Assembly (NCBI RefSeq): GCF_021018805.1 | Contig: NC_086247.1 | Coordinates: 139,293,602-139,357,601, forward strand | Origin: Prinia subflava | Lineage: Eukaryota > Chordata > Aves > Passeriformes > Cisticolidae | Reading direction: 5' to 3' | Length of the DNA: 64,000 bases | Part shown: positions 14,254 to 22,863 of the stretch, piece by piece | How the letters are laid out: every line of letters starts with the position of its first letter | Numbering within the stretch: the stretch's first letter is position 1 | The notes under the pieces: generated by a model | Database searches by the model: none | Told to the model about the DNA's origin: nothing | Seen by the model: only the letters and a program-made list of their open reading frames with translations | Translations under genes and position numbers: made by a program

Positions 14254-14397
14254 TTTATTGCCTGAAGTGAAAAGCAGAAGTAAATCAATAGTCAAAGTGT
14301 TTGACAGTTTTAATATTTAATACATTCAGTAAGTTTATTAAGCACAACAGAGGTTACTTATTAATTATCTGTGAAAATTTGCTCTCGTCTTTTTATT
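14254..14397 (-). terminator. Minus-strand polyadenylation signals beside the CpG island
   Basis: TTTATT at 14392-14397 and 14254-14259 reads as AATAAA on the minus strand, just outside the upstream edge of the CpG island. Promoter-upstream antisense RNAs are typically ended early by such signals. If functional, they would limit any divergent transcript to a few hundred nucleotides. AT-rich DNA gives AATAAA often by chance. Confidence 0.25.
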
Positions 14398-14614
14398 TGT
14401 TACGGCACAGAATTTTATACCTCTCCTCCTCTCGGTAAAACCGGGAAGTATGACTAAGGAAAGCCCGAGTGCGGCAGATTCCACGTACGGTGGGAACGGC
14501 GTCACTGTGGTCCAGCTGTTTGCTTCTCGCTCAGCCCTGTGAGAGCAGACGCCAGTGCCGGTGAGCGCCGGTCCCGGTGAGCCCCGGTCGCGCCCGCAGC
14601 GCTGCGGGCCCCGC

Positions 14615-14720
14615 CAGGTGCGAGCCCCGGGAGCGCGGCCCGCGCCGGGACAGCCCCGCGGGGCGGGGGAGCCGGGACAGCCCCGCCGCACCTGGGGGCG
14701 GCTGCCGGGGGCCGCACCTG
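14615..14720. promoter_or_regulatory. Cluster of three ZEB/SNAIL-type E-boxes in the ZEB1 promoter
   Basis: CAGGTG at 14615-14620 and CACCTG at 14689-14694 and 14715-14720 lie within 106 bp, about 400-520 bp upstream of the ATG. CAGGTG/CACCTG is the core recognised by ZEB1, ZEB2 and SNAIL proteins, and ZEB1 binds paired sites with its two finger clusters. A fourth copy, 15146-15151, falls inside coding exon 1. The sites are seen directly; autoregulation is an inference. Confidence 0.5.
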
Positions 14721-14999
14721 GCAGCGGGGCGGGCGCCGGGCCGGCCCCTCAGCGCGGCGCTGCGGACTGCCCCGCGGGGATCCTCCTGCACCGCCCCGGG
14801 GGTTGGCGACCACCGACACCCCAGCCCCGCCCTGCGGGGGTCCCCCCGCGCTGCCGCCGGCGCGGGGGTCGGGCAGCCCGAGCCCCCCGGGCGGCGCCGC
14901 CGCTCCCGGTACCTGCGGGCGCAACTTTTCCCCCGCCGCCGTTCAAACGCGCTGCCGTAAAGCGCCCGTCTCCCGTGGCAACAAGGTTCCGGGCGAGCA

Positions 15000-15131
15000 C
15001 TAGGTGTAGGAAGGTGATGTAAAAGTAAAACCACCCAGTGTCGTAAACCAGGTCCGGGGGGGAGGGGAGGGAGTGAGGGGGGCGGGCGGGGGAGGAGGTG
15101 ACTGGAGCATTTAGACACCAGCGAGCGGATC
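15000..15131 (+). other. ZEB1: Probable ZEB1 5'UTR / proximal leader
   Basis: This is the sequence immediately upstream of the ZEB1 ATG. Its last part (about 15093-15131, GGAGGTGACTGGAGCATTTA and following bases) resembles the mammalian ZEB1 leader as I remember it, which suggests a conserved transcribed leader. An in-frame TGA lies at 15099-15101. The 5' boundary is inferred, not observed. Confidence 0.55.
15056..15095 (+). promoter_or_regulatory. G-quadruplex-prone G-run block in the ZEB1 leader
   Basis: The + strand carries successive G runs at 15056-15062, 15064-15067, 15069-15071, 15077-15082, 15084-15086 and 15088-15092, separated by 1-5 nt. This more than satisfies the usual four-run quadruplex pattern. 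It ends about 40 nt before the ATG, so it may act as DNA G4 in the promoter or RNA G4 in the leader. It may also simply be a block of Sp1-type GC boxes. Confidence 0.6.
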
Positions 15132-15189
15132 ATGGCGGATGGCCCCAGGTGTAAGCGCAGGAAGCAGCCGAACCCGCGCCGCAACAACG
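15132..15189 (+). CDS. ZEB1: ZEB1 coding exon 1 (partial CDS, N-terminal 19 residues plus 1 nt)
   Basis: This is the first coding exon of ZEB1, a nuclear two-handed zinc-finger/homeodomain repressor that binds CACCTG E-boxes and drives epithelial-mesenchymal transition. The exon translates to MADGPRCKRRKQPNPRRNN, matching the known vertebrate ZEB1 start except Pro at residue 13, where I recall Ala. It is 58 nt long and ends ...AACAACG before GTCAGT, so codon 20 is split after its first base. This fits the known next residue Val (GTN). The ATG has a strong context (A at -3, G at +4), and an in-frame TGA at 15099-15101 rules out an upstream in-frame start. Residues 9-15 (RRKQxNP) form the NuRD/RBBP4-type recruitment motif shared by the FOG, SALL, BCL11 and ZEB families. 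The zinc fingers and homeodomain are encoded by later exons outside this window. Identification is by recall of the family, not by a search. Confidence 0.94.
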
Positions 15190-15195
15190 GTCAGT
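15190..15195 (+). other. ZEB1: ZEB1 exon 1 splice donor
   Basis: GTCAGT follows the exon end AACAACG. Cutting here keeps the known phase (58 coding nt, codon 20 split 1/2). The donor is reasonable, with GT at +1/+2 and AGT at +4 to +6, but is weaker at +3 than GTAAGT. Confidence 0.88.
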
Positions 15196-16158
15196 CACCC
15201 GCGGGGCAGCGCCGCGGCCGCGCTGGGGCGGCGGCGGGGCCGGGGCGGGGGCCGGGCACAGCCGTCCCGAGCGCGCAGGGGGGAGGTCGGGCGGGCGCCA
15301 AAGTAATTCCCCCGCCGCGGCTCGCCGGGAGCGCGGCTCCCTCCGCACCGTTATATCCGCTACCTGGAGCCTCCCTCGCCGCCGCCTCCCTCCTCCGCCT
15401 AGCGGTGCCTCCGCACTTCGCCGCTGTCCGGGACCGTTACACGCTGCTTCCCCCTCACGCCCCGCGACCGCCCCGCCACCGGCAGCGGGCTCGGGGGCCC
15501 CCGGCCGCGCCGCCGCCCTCCGGCCCCGGCGGGGACGCCGAGCCCCGCGGGGAGCGGCGGGGGAGCGGCCGCCGCCCGCCCGGCCGCGGCAGCCCCAACT
15601 CCGAAAGTTGTTACCTGCGCGCTACCCCGGGCGGAGCGGGGCCTCCCCCCGGCCCCGCGGGCGGGATCGCCCCGCCGCCCGCCCGGGAGCGCCTCTGCCG
15701 CCCGCCGGAGTTTCCCCCCCGCTCGCCCGGCGGCGGGCCGGCTCCTCGCCCCCGGCCGGCACTCCCCTTTCGGGGGGCGGCGGTGGGGGACGCCGGCCGT
15801 CCCCGAGCGGGCACACCCGGGCGCACACGCGGGGGAGGCACCGCCGCCGCAGCGGGCGGCGATTCGCGCGGGGGCAGCGCGGCCGCCCCGGGCCGGCGCC
15901 CCCGCTCCGCGCCCGCCCGCTCCGCTCCGCGCCGCCCGCCCCGCCGAGAGTTGGTGCCCGGCGGCGCCCCGCGGCCGCGCTGCCGCCCCGCCGGGCCGGT
16001 GGGGAAGGGAGGGCTGCGCCCGGGCGGCGGGGGCGGGCGGCGAAGTTTCTTCCCTTCCCTCTGGCTTCGGAGGTACCTGTTTGTATAATAATGGGTGGTA
16101 ACGGTTTGGCCGGGGGCCCCGCTCCGCTCTCCGTGCGTGTGTGACCAGCTGCTGCAGT

Positions 16159-16168
16159 CTATATAAGG
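16159..16168 (+). promoter_or_regulatory. TATA-box-like / CArG-like element downstream of the CpG island
   Basis: CTATATAAGG contains a textbook TATAWAAG core at 16160-16167 and differs from the SRF CArG box CC(A/T)6GG at one position. A CAGCTG E-box lies just upstream at 16146-16151. It could mark an alternative intronic promoter of ZEB1 or an SRF-responsive site. No transcript evidence is available. Confidence 0.3.
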
Positions 16169-16273
16169 AATTACATTTACATTTCAGACTTAAGGGCTGC
16201 TGTGGGGTGGTGTTTTTTCCCCTTTGGTACGTGTGTTACTTTAAGATGCAATGGGAAGGTACACGGCGGGGGG

Positions 16274-16279
16274 AATAAA
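16274..16279 (+). terminator. Intronic AATAAA signal early in ZEB1 intron 1
   Basis: A canonical AATAAA lies about 1.1 kb downstream of the ATG, followed by a T-rich stretch (about 16297-16312). The exon 1 reading frame stays open through the unspliced CpG island to a stop at 16086-16088, before this signal. A prematurely cleaved, intron-retaining transcript is therefore conceivable. Function is unproven. Confidence 0.3.
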
Positions 16280-19200
16280 GGCTCGCAACACCCACTTTAT
16301 TCTACTTATTTTCTGGAAAATGGAGAAGTAGTTCGGTCCTCGTAGCACGACTCTTCGGAATAGGATGTAGAGTAGGCAATTTTGTAACCCTCCTTGGCAA
16401 TTTTAGGTTTTATGTGGCATTTCCTGTGCAGGGTCACAGATAGGAAGGCTTTGCCTGCGATCTGAGATGTTTTCATATGCAGTGAACGGTCTCCGAAACA
16501 GATCGGAGTCACGATCGGTGCTTCACCTCTCTAATGCTGACTGTTCGGGGCGTAAGGCGGTGATAAATGACGGCCTTTCCAGGGGCTAACGGGTTGCTTC
16601 GATTGCGTTGAACTTAAAAGGGTTTTCTTATTTTTGCTGTGTGCGTTTTCTAGCAAGTATTCTTGTTTACACACTCATGTTATTAATTCCTTGTCTTAGT
16701 GCAAATATTTATATTTACCTCATGATTTGGCTGTGCTAAAGGTAAGTTTGGAAAGTGCTTCTCTCTTTACCTTATTAAAAATGTGGATGATCAGAGAAAG
16801 GGGCTTTTCTTGTTGCTGACGACAACATGTGTGACATGTGAGTCTGAACCACCCAGCGTCTGTGCAGGAGCTGTAAACATGTTTACCTGAACAGGAAAGA
16901 AAATGGATTTTTCTCTTAAAGATCCAGTGATATGAATACCATGCTCTTAAAGCATATCAACAGATGACTTGAGAGAGAAATTTTCTGAAAACCTGGCTTT
17001 TGAAATCGACGGGAAAAAAAGATCCTTGATTGCTGCAGCAAATGGCAACTTGTGCAGGTAGAAAAAAAAGATGGTGTTTAGTTTTCTCCTGCATGCATGT
17101 CAGCCCCCTCCTGTCTGCTGCTTTCGTTCTCAAGGGAGGGATTTATTTACCACGCTTGCTGTCAGTGTTTTTCCTTTGTGCTTAATATTAGAAAACCAGA
17201 TTTAAGGCTGTTTAGCACAAACCATTTTGTCTGTAGCGTGTAGCACTTGCAGAAAACAAAAGGTGTATAAGATGTGGTCTCATTCCAGGTATTTTTCATC
17301 TTCATCACTTTTGGACCTCATTGCTGCTCCCACTTTATTATAAAAAGCCTCTGAATCTTTATCAACTAGTTCTGCAATGTAAAATGTAGTGTGTCTTGGT
17401 TTAGGCTGGTTTTGATTCTTTTTATTGAGGAATTAAAACCAACTTAAGTCATTGTGCATTGGAGCATCAGGATCGGTTAGATAATAGAATCTGGATAATA
17501 GAGATTTCTCAGCAGTGGGTTTATGTTTGACTTGCAAATATTTACTGAAGAAAATGCATAGAAAAAATGTTAACCCTTTAACCTTTAAAATAAATAAGTA
17601 CAAGGGGTTTTTTTCCCCAAAGTCTCTGAATGCACTTGGTTCTTATAGGTATGTTCTGTTAATGAGGAATGGGCATAGGGAAGATGCATAAGCAACTGGC
17701 TTGTTTGTAGCATAAACAACAAAAGCATTTTTATGCTGTTTCCTCTCCACTTTGTCCCAGAATAGGAAACTATTGCAGAGAGATTGCACTAGACATCCAG
17801 TATGCCAGTTAATAATACTGAGCTGTGGCACTGAGTTATTCTATTGTAAACTTTTCTTCTTTTTACCTCTTGTTAAACTTAATGCAGCTATTCTTATGCT
17901 GTAAACTTTTGTTTTGTTTTTTCTTTTTTTCCTCTGCTTTCTCTCTGTGTTTGGGAGCCGTCCTGGTGCATTAGGTCTAGCTGGAAAGACAGTCTTATCT
18001 TCTTAACTCTAGAGCTGGTTCCTTTCCTACCTTGTGTTTATTGCTCCCTACAGGAGATCAGCAGAGAGCCGATTGGTGCTGCCATTAAAGCCTCCGCTTA
18101 CAAGGAAATCTGGCACTTCCTACCTGAAGAAAACTACCCTGTGTCATTGTCCTTAGTTCTGGCCAATACACAAAAACATCTGCTGCAGCAGAACAGTTTA
18201 CAAAGCGTTGAGATAATGTGATACAGCAGAAACACAGCGCTGCTTGGGAATCTCTCATCCTATGTACTTCTTCCCCTTCTCCTCTTTTGATAGAAAAACG
18301 AAGAGTAAGAAAGAGAGACATGGTTTGAATATTTTTTGCCGGTCATCTGTGTAGCCACACTCTTGTGAGACTCCTGTGTAGACTTCAAATAGATTTAATA
18401 TTACCAAAGGTTTTCTTATTCTGAGTTGGTTCGCAGTCAGGATTAGTTGCTTTCTTAGCTTCTCTCATGTATGTTATGGGGTTGCCTTAGTTCTTATTAA
18501 ACAGCAGAACTAAAAGTGACACACCTTGTTCTTCAGCAATGCTCTGAGATAAGTGAAACAAACAAAATATTTAAAACTTTCCTTCATAGAGTATAAAAAG
18601 ATACCAACCTTAAGTATAGATGTTCTGAAAATAATGCAAGTATGCATTCAGGTTTTCAGATGCATATTTAATGGTAAAAAGAAGAATGTATGAATCTGAG
18701 TAAATTCTGCATGCTGTCTGGTACATGTTGAGGAGAAGGTATAAGCCAGTCTTGGTCACAGTAAGTTCATTACTAAAAGGTTATGTAGATTGACTTGTTA
18801 GTGTGCTGTTTTGGTTGCTTTACAGTTGATGCTCTTCTCTTTTTATTTCTATTAGATAACAATTTCATATAAAGTTTTGCTATCAAGCCAAGAACTGTAC
18901 GAAGACTGTAAGTCCCTTTGAATATGGCAAAAGCATATTTCTTTTAGCTCCAAGGTGTTAACTCCTGGCAGGATGTCAGGTGTTAGCAACACTTGGGATA
19001 AAACATTCCTGTCTTCTCTTGCCCCCTTGCCTTTCTTTTTTGCTAGGTATCATGTTTTCACTCTAGTGTTAATTTAAATTTGCAATTTGGGATTTGTGGA
19101 ATGTAGCCCAGGTTAAAATTCCAAGCACAGTGAACAGGTCTACATGGACAACTGAATTAACTGTTTGAGACCAAGGAAACCTTCTCTCTTATGAACAAGT

Positions 19201-20574
19201 AATACTTCTGTTTTAACGTTAGCTTCTGAAATATAATGTGAATTCTCTTTAAAAGGCCACTATCTCTTCATTTCTCTGTCAGCAATCAGTGCTCGTTATT
19301 TTAACAGTTGTGAAGCAGGATGTCTTAAGGTAATTAACTACCTGAGGCAGTAGTTACCTTTTTTTTAAGGTAATTTGTGTCCTGAAACAATTTGCCTTGC
19401 TTGTAGGGCTCTGTATGTGTGCTGCTGAAATGGTTAATGAAAAGTAGCAAGAAGATGAAACTTTCCTTCTGACATGGGCTTCTCACTCATAGAAATCACT
19501 CAGTTTTTTTAGTTAGAAGTCTGAGGATTTGACTTCCTTGAATTCAGTCCAACTTTTCTGTTGAATATTTTTAGTTACAACAGAAAGGCTCAATGGGGAA
19601 GGGTTCTGTGGGCTTTGGGCTTTATGACAGGTCCTGTTAATTGGTGTTACTGACTTGGTTGGGCCCTTGCTCTCTGTAAGCAGCTCTTCCGTGGACAGAG
19701 CAGGAAGAAGGGCTTCTACAGATGTTCCCTGCTTCCTTCCCCACTGAGATTCTGGTTGTGGTATTAACCTATAATTTCTTCTTATAGAAGTTTTCCAGTG
19801 CTGGGAGGGAGAGGCTGAAGTACTCTGAAGTCAAAATACCGCTGTAATGCCTTTCCTCCTGTGGAAACATCTGTTTTAATAGAGTTGAAAATGCCAGTGA
19901 GGGGTGGCAGACATTTTTAACATGTGTGGGACTCTGTATTACAATGGTAAAGAAATAAAATTAACTTCTGTGAGACTTGAGTTGTAGGTTTTTTGCTTGT
20001 TGGGGTTTCTTAACTGATTTTTGATCAACTGCTCTCTATTGCAGAGAAACTGCTGGAACTACATTATCTGGCCAAATGCCTCTTAAGCGTCCCTGCTTCT
20101 AAATTCAGTCATTATTATTTACCAAAAATATAAGCTTATTGCTCTCAATTAGCTGTTTGTAGTCACTTCAAAAACATTTAACTATTTGATATTGCAAGGT
20201 GATTGGAGTAGGTGTGCTTTGTCACCTGTAAACCCAATCGTTAACAGTACATACAGCATCTCTGGAAATCATAAAGATTCTACTCATGATGGGTTTCAAA
20301 TGCCCAAAACCAGATGCTGAAAAACAAAAATTACTCTGTTTTTATGTAGGCTTTCATAATGTATTGCAAAGTTCCAGATTAGCTGGAACTAATCAGCTGA
20401 TTAACATCAATATTTCTGAATTTTTGGTGGTTGTTACCTACATTTTTCAAGAGGACTCACACATAGGATCTTTTCTGTTTAGGGCAACTAAGCAGAACCC
20501 TGTCTTTCATTTGTGGTCTCAGAAACATTGGTGCTTCATTCTGGCCGCTATAATAGGCCTGTTATTTTTGAGAA

Positions 20575-20665
20575 CTAAATTCTCAAGTGACTTACCCAAG
20601 GTCACACAGGAAGTCCATAGCAAGACTGAGTCTCAATCCATTTTTAATCCTCAGGACTACTTTTG
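20575..20665 (+). mobile_element. Ancient MIR/CORE-SINE-like fragment
   Basis: The stretch with CAAGTGACTTACCCAAGG, GTCACACAGGAAGTC and GACTGAGTCTCAATCC strongly resembles the conserved core-to-3' part of MIR-type SINEs. Those carry an AAGTAACTTGCCCAAGGTCACACAG-like block followed by GGATTCGAACCC-like sequence. MIR activity predates the split of mammals and birds, so a copy still recognisable here is old. The open frame 20286-20690 runs through it by chance. Identification rests on recalled consensus features. Confidence 0.65.
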
Positions 20666-22775
20666 CATTTGGCTTGATCTAGAGCCTTAAAGGGAAAGAA
20701 TAGTTTTGTGATTTGGTAATTACTATTCCTTTCAGCCTGATCGTTTAAGTTCTTTCATATTTATTGGAATATTTTTGCTTTCAGCAAACAAGTGGCAAGA
20801 TGCAAAACTCAATTTTGTCTTTGGCCATTTTTAGATGGTATTAGGGTAGTGTTTTCACTGGTGATGTTTCCTCTCTTCATAGTCTATGTAATGATGTGCC
20901 AGAGAAGTAGAATGTTGTCTTCTGGTGTGTTTTGTATTCCCAAATCTTAAGTTCAGTGATGCAAGGGTAGGCAAAAATAAATCACATCAGGAGGGAATTA
21001 GTTAAAGACTACACTGTTAACATCAACACCCCTGCTGAGATGTGGAGGCTTTTAAGGGGGCTTTTTCCTTGGATTTTAACATCTGGGCAGAAATGATTTC
21101 ATCAGATGTTGGTTTTGTTGTGACAGTAATGACTAAAGAAGAGTCTCAGTGTATTACTGCTATTTCTAATATCTGACAATGGTAAATAAGTAAAAAAGCA
21201 TAAGTCCTCCTCAAAACAAAAATTTCCCAGAAACATATAAATAAGTGCCAGGCCTGGTAAGCCAGCTCGACTGGGGCAAACACATGCAAGTCTGGGTTTT
21301 ACCACCACAGCTGCTTGTCACAGGTGGAGCTCTGTAGGAAGTGGCTGTGGGTGCAGGTGGGTGCTGCTCCTGCCTGGGCAGCGGGAGGCAAAGGTGGGTG
21401 TGAAGTGTTCTTGTGTCTTCATTTGTGAAGATGTGTGGTTAGTTCCAGTCATGAGATGCTGCAATACATCAGTTTGGGTAGGAATTCTTTCCTGCTGAGG
21501 GAAATGCTGTTTGAAGTCTTAAAGAATTAAAAAAACCCACAAATGGACAAACCTCCAAGCAAAGGTTGGAGAGTAGAGGGTTGTATGCATGACTGCTGGA
21601 TGGGTGAGCCAAGGCGTGTGTGGGGAAGGAGGGAGAGTGGAATAAGCAGGGGACTGCTTCTCACTGAAGGTCTGATACCTTATTTCTGATGCACCTTGCT
21701 GGCTTTCCACAGAGAAATGTATTTGGCTGCTGCATGAGAAGATTGCAGCAGGAAATAGCTCTGAACTCAGTTGGCTGGATGATGCCTTGAAATACTGGAA
21801 TTTTTGTTGAGTTGTGTAGGGAGTTTAATGAGTGTATTGTTTTGTAATGCTTTCTATTTCCATGTGATGTTGGCAAGTTTTTTAAACCTTTTATAAGCCA
21901 TTGCCTCTAATACTCTGAGTTGATTTTTTAAGCTAATTATTATGTGCTCATGTATGTCTTAGTCTTGGTTTGCTTTTCTGGTTGTCCAGTTCCTTGCATC
22001 TTATTTTATTGTTGTTGGAAAGAGTAACAAAAGCTTGATATTTAAAAAAACTGTTTATAGGTGCAACTTTCTAATCTTTGTGACCATTTCTTTTAAGGAA
22101 AGACTAGAGTTGCTTTTGTTTTTCCTACTGAGCTAGTTAGTTTATTTAATCATCTATTTATCTCTTTCTTGCATAGATAAGTAATATTCTTGAGTGACAG
22201 TCAAGGAGAATGGGAAGCCCAGTCAAGAGCAGTGAGACTTGATGGATAAAATACTGACTCCAATTAAATGCAGCATAGCTTTATAAATCTATTTCAGTAC
22301 TCCTGAGAAAAATACTTCTTCCAGCACACAGTGTGTAAGCACCTTTCAGGCAGTAAAAATGTATGTACTGAGTCTTTCTGTATCTTGGCCTATACATCCA
22401 ATTCCTTGTGTGAGTACGTGGCAGCTTACATTCATGAGTTAGGAGGATAGGTGATGGTAGAGTAGGAAGAAGAAACTTATTAAATTTTTATCTGTGTGTG
22501 GAGCCATGAGGCAGGATTCAGATGTTTCAGCTGAACATATTAACCAGGTTTCTTTAGACTTGTACATTTGTCCCCAGAAAGAACAAACAGAGAAGAGAGG
22601 AGCCCTTTTCTACTTTGCCTCACTCTGATTGTCTCAGATGCCATTACTGTAATGTAACCATATCTTTTATTTTAACATGCTTTTTTAGAGCAACAGAAGT
22701 TAACTAAAAATATGCTTTCTCATTTTTGAGAAGTCAGTACTGTTTGAAAGCAGCCTGTTTCAGTTCTCTCCTTTT

Positions 22776-22863
22776 CAGCTGTCATTCCCAGCTGTCACAA
22801 TCTCCGTGATGTGAGGACTTTACCCCTGTTGTTTCCAAGCAGTTTGGTTAACAGCTGCTGTCA
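22776..22863 (+). promoter_or_regulatory. Cluster of three CAGCTG E-box / CTGTCA motif pairs
   Basis: CAGCTGTCA occurs at 22776-22784 and again at 22789-22797, exactly 13 bp apart. CAGCTG followed directly by CTGTCA occurs at 22852-22863. CAGCTG is a bHLH E-box, and CTGTCA is the reverse of the TGACAG site used by MEIS/TGIF homeodomain proteins. The repeated pairing suggests an intronic enhancer, but this is motif reading only. Confidence 0.4.

Larger units (their letters stand above)
3731..14459. other. Upstream non-coding DNA, proximal part
   Basis: AT-rich sequence without a supportable protein gene. The longest frame (140 codons, 4023-4445, +) has no recognisable domain and ordinary intergenic composition. 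In the lines I counted (for example 8161-8220, 10081-10140 and 13321-13380) A exceeds T and C exceeds G, the mirror image of the intron side. This raises the possibility of a minus-strand transcript starting at the ZEB1 CpG island, comparable in position to human ZEB1-AS1. No exons of such a transcript can be assigned. Confidence 0.5.
14460..16080 (+). promoter_or_regulatory. ZEB1: CpG-island promoter of ZEB1
   Basis: A sharp block of very GC-rich, CpG-dense sequence is embedded in AT-rich DNA and contains ZEB1 exon 1. Many GC-box-like GGGCGG/CCGCCC elements are visible, for example around 14660-14670, 14698-14730, 15082-15092 and 15235-15250. No TATA box precedes the exon, so initiation is probably dispersed in roughly 14.9-15.1 kb. 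The exact start site cannot be read from sequence. Such islands usually fire in both directions. The region is also full of long open frames on both strands, which the lack of AT-rich stop codons explains; I do not treat them as genes. Confidence 0.88.

Noticed and set aside
14365..16144. Many long overlapping open frames on both strands (60 to 318 codons)
   Set aside because: They lie in the CpG island, where stop codons are rare because the DNA is GC-rich. Their products are Pro/Arg/Gly/Ala low-complexity. Only the first 58 nt of the 15132 frame, ending at a splice donor, is supported.
19324..19362. Inverted repeat around AAGGTAATTAACTACC / AGTTACCTT
   Set aside because: Arms match only after allowing a 4-nt insertion; within chance for AT-rich DNA.
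20286..20690. 134-codon open frame in intron 1
   Set aside because: Its 3' part runs through a MIR-like SINE remnant and no protein family is recognised. Best explained by chance.
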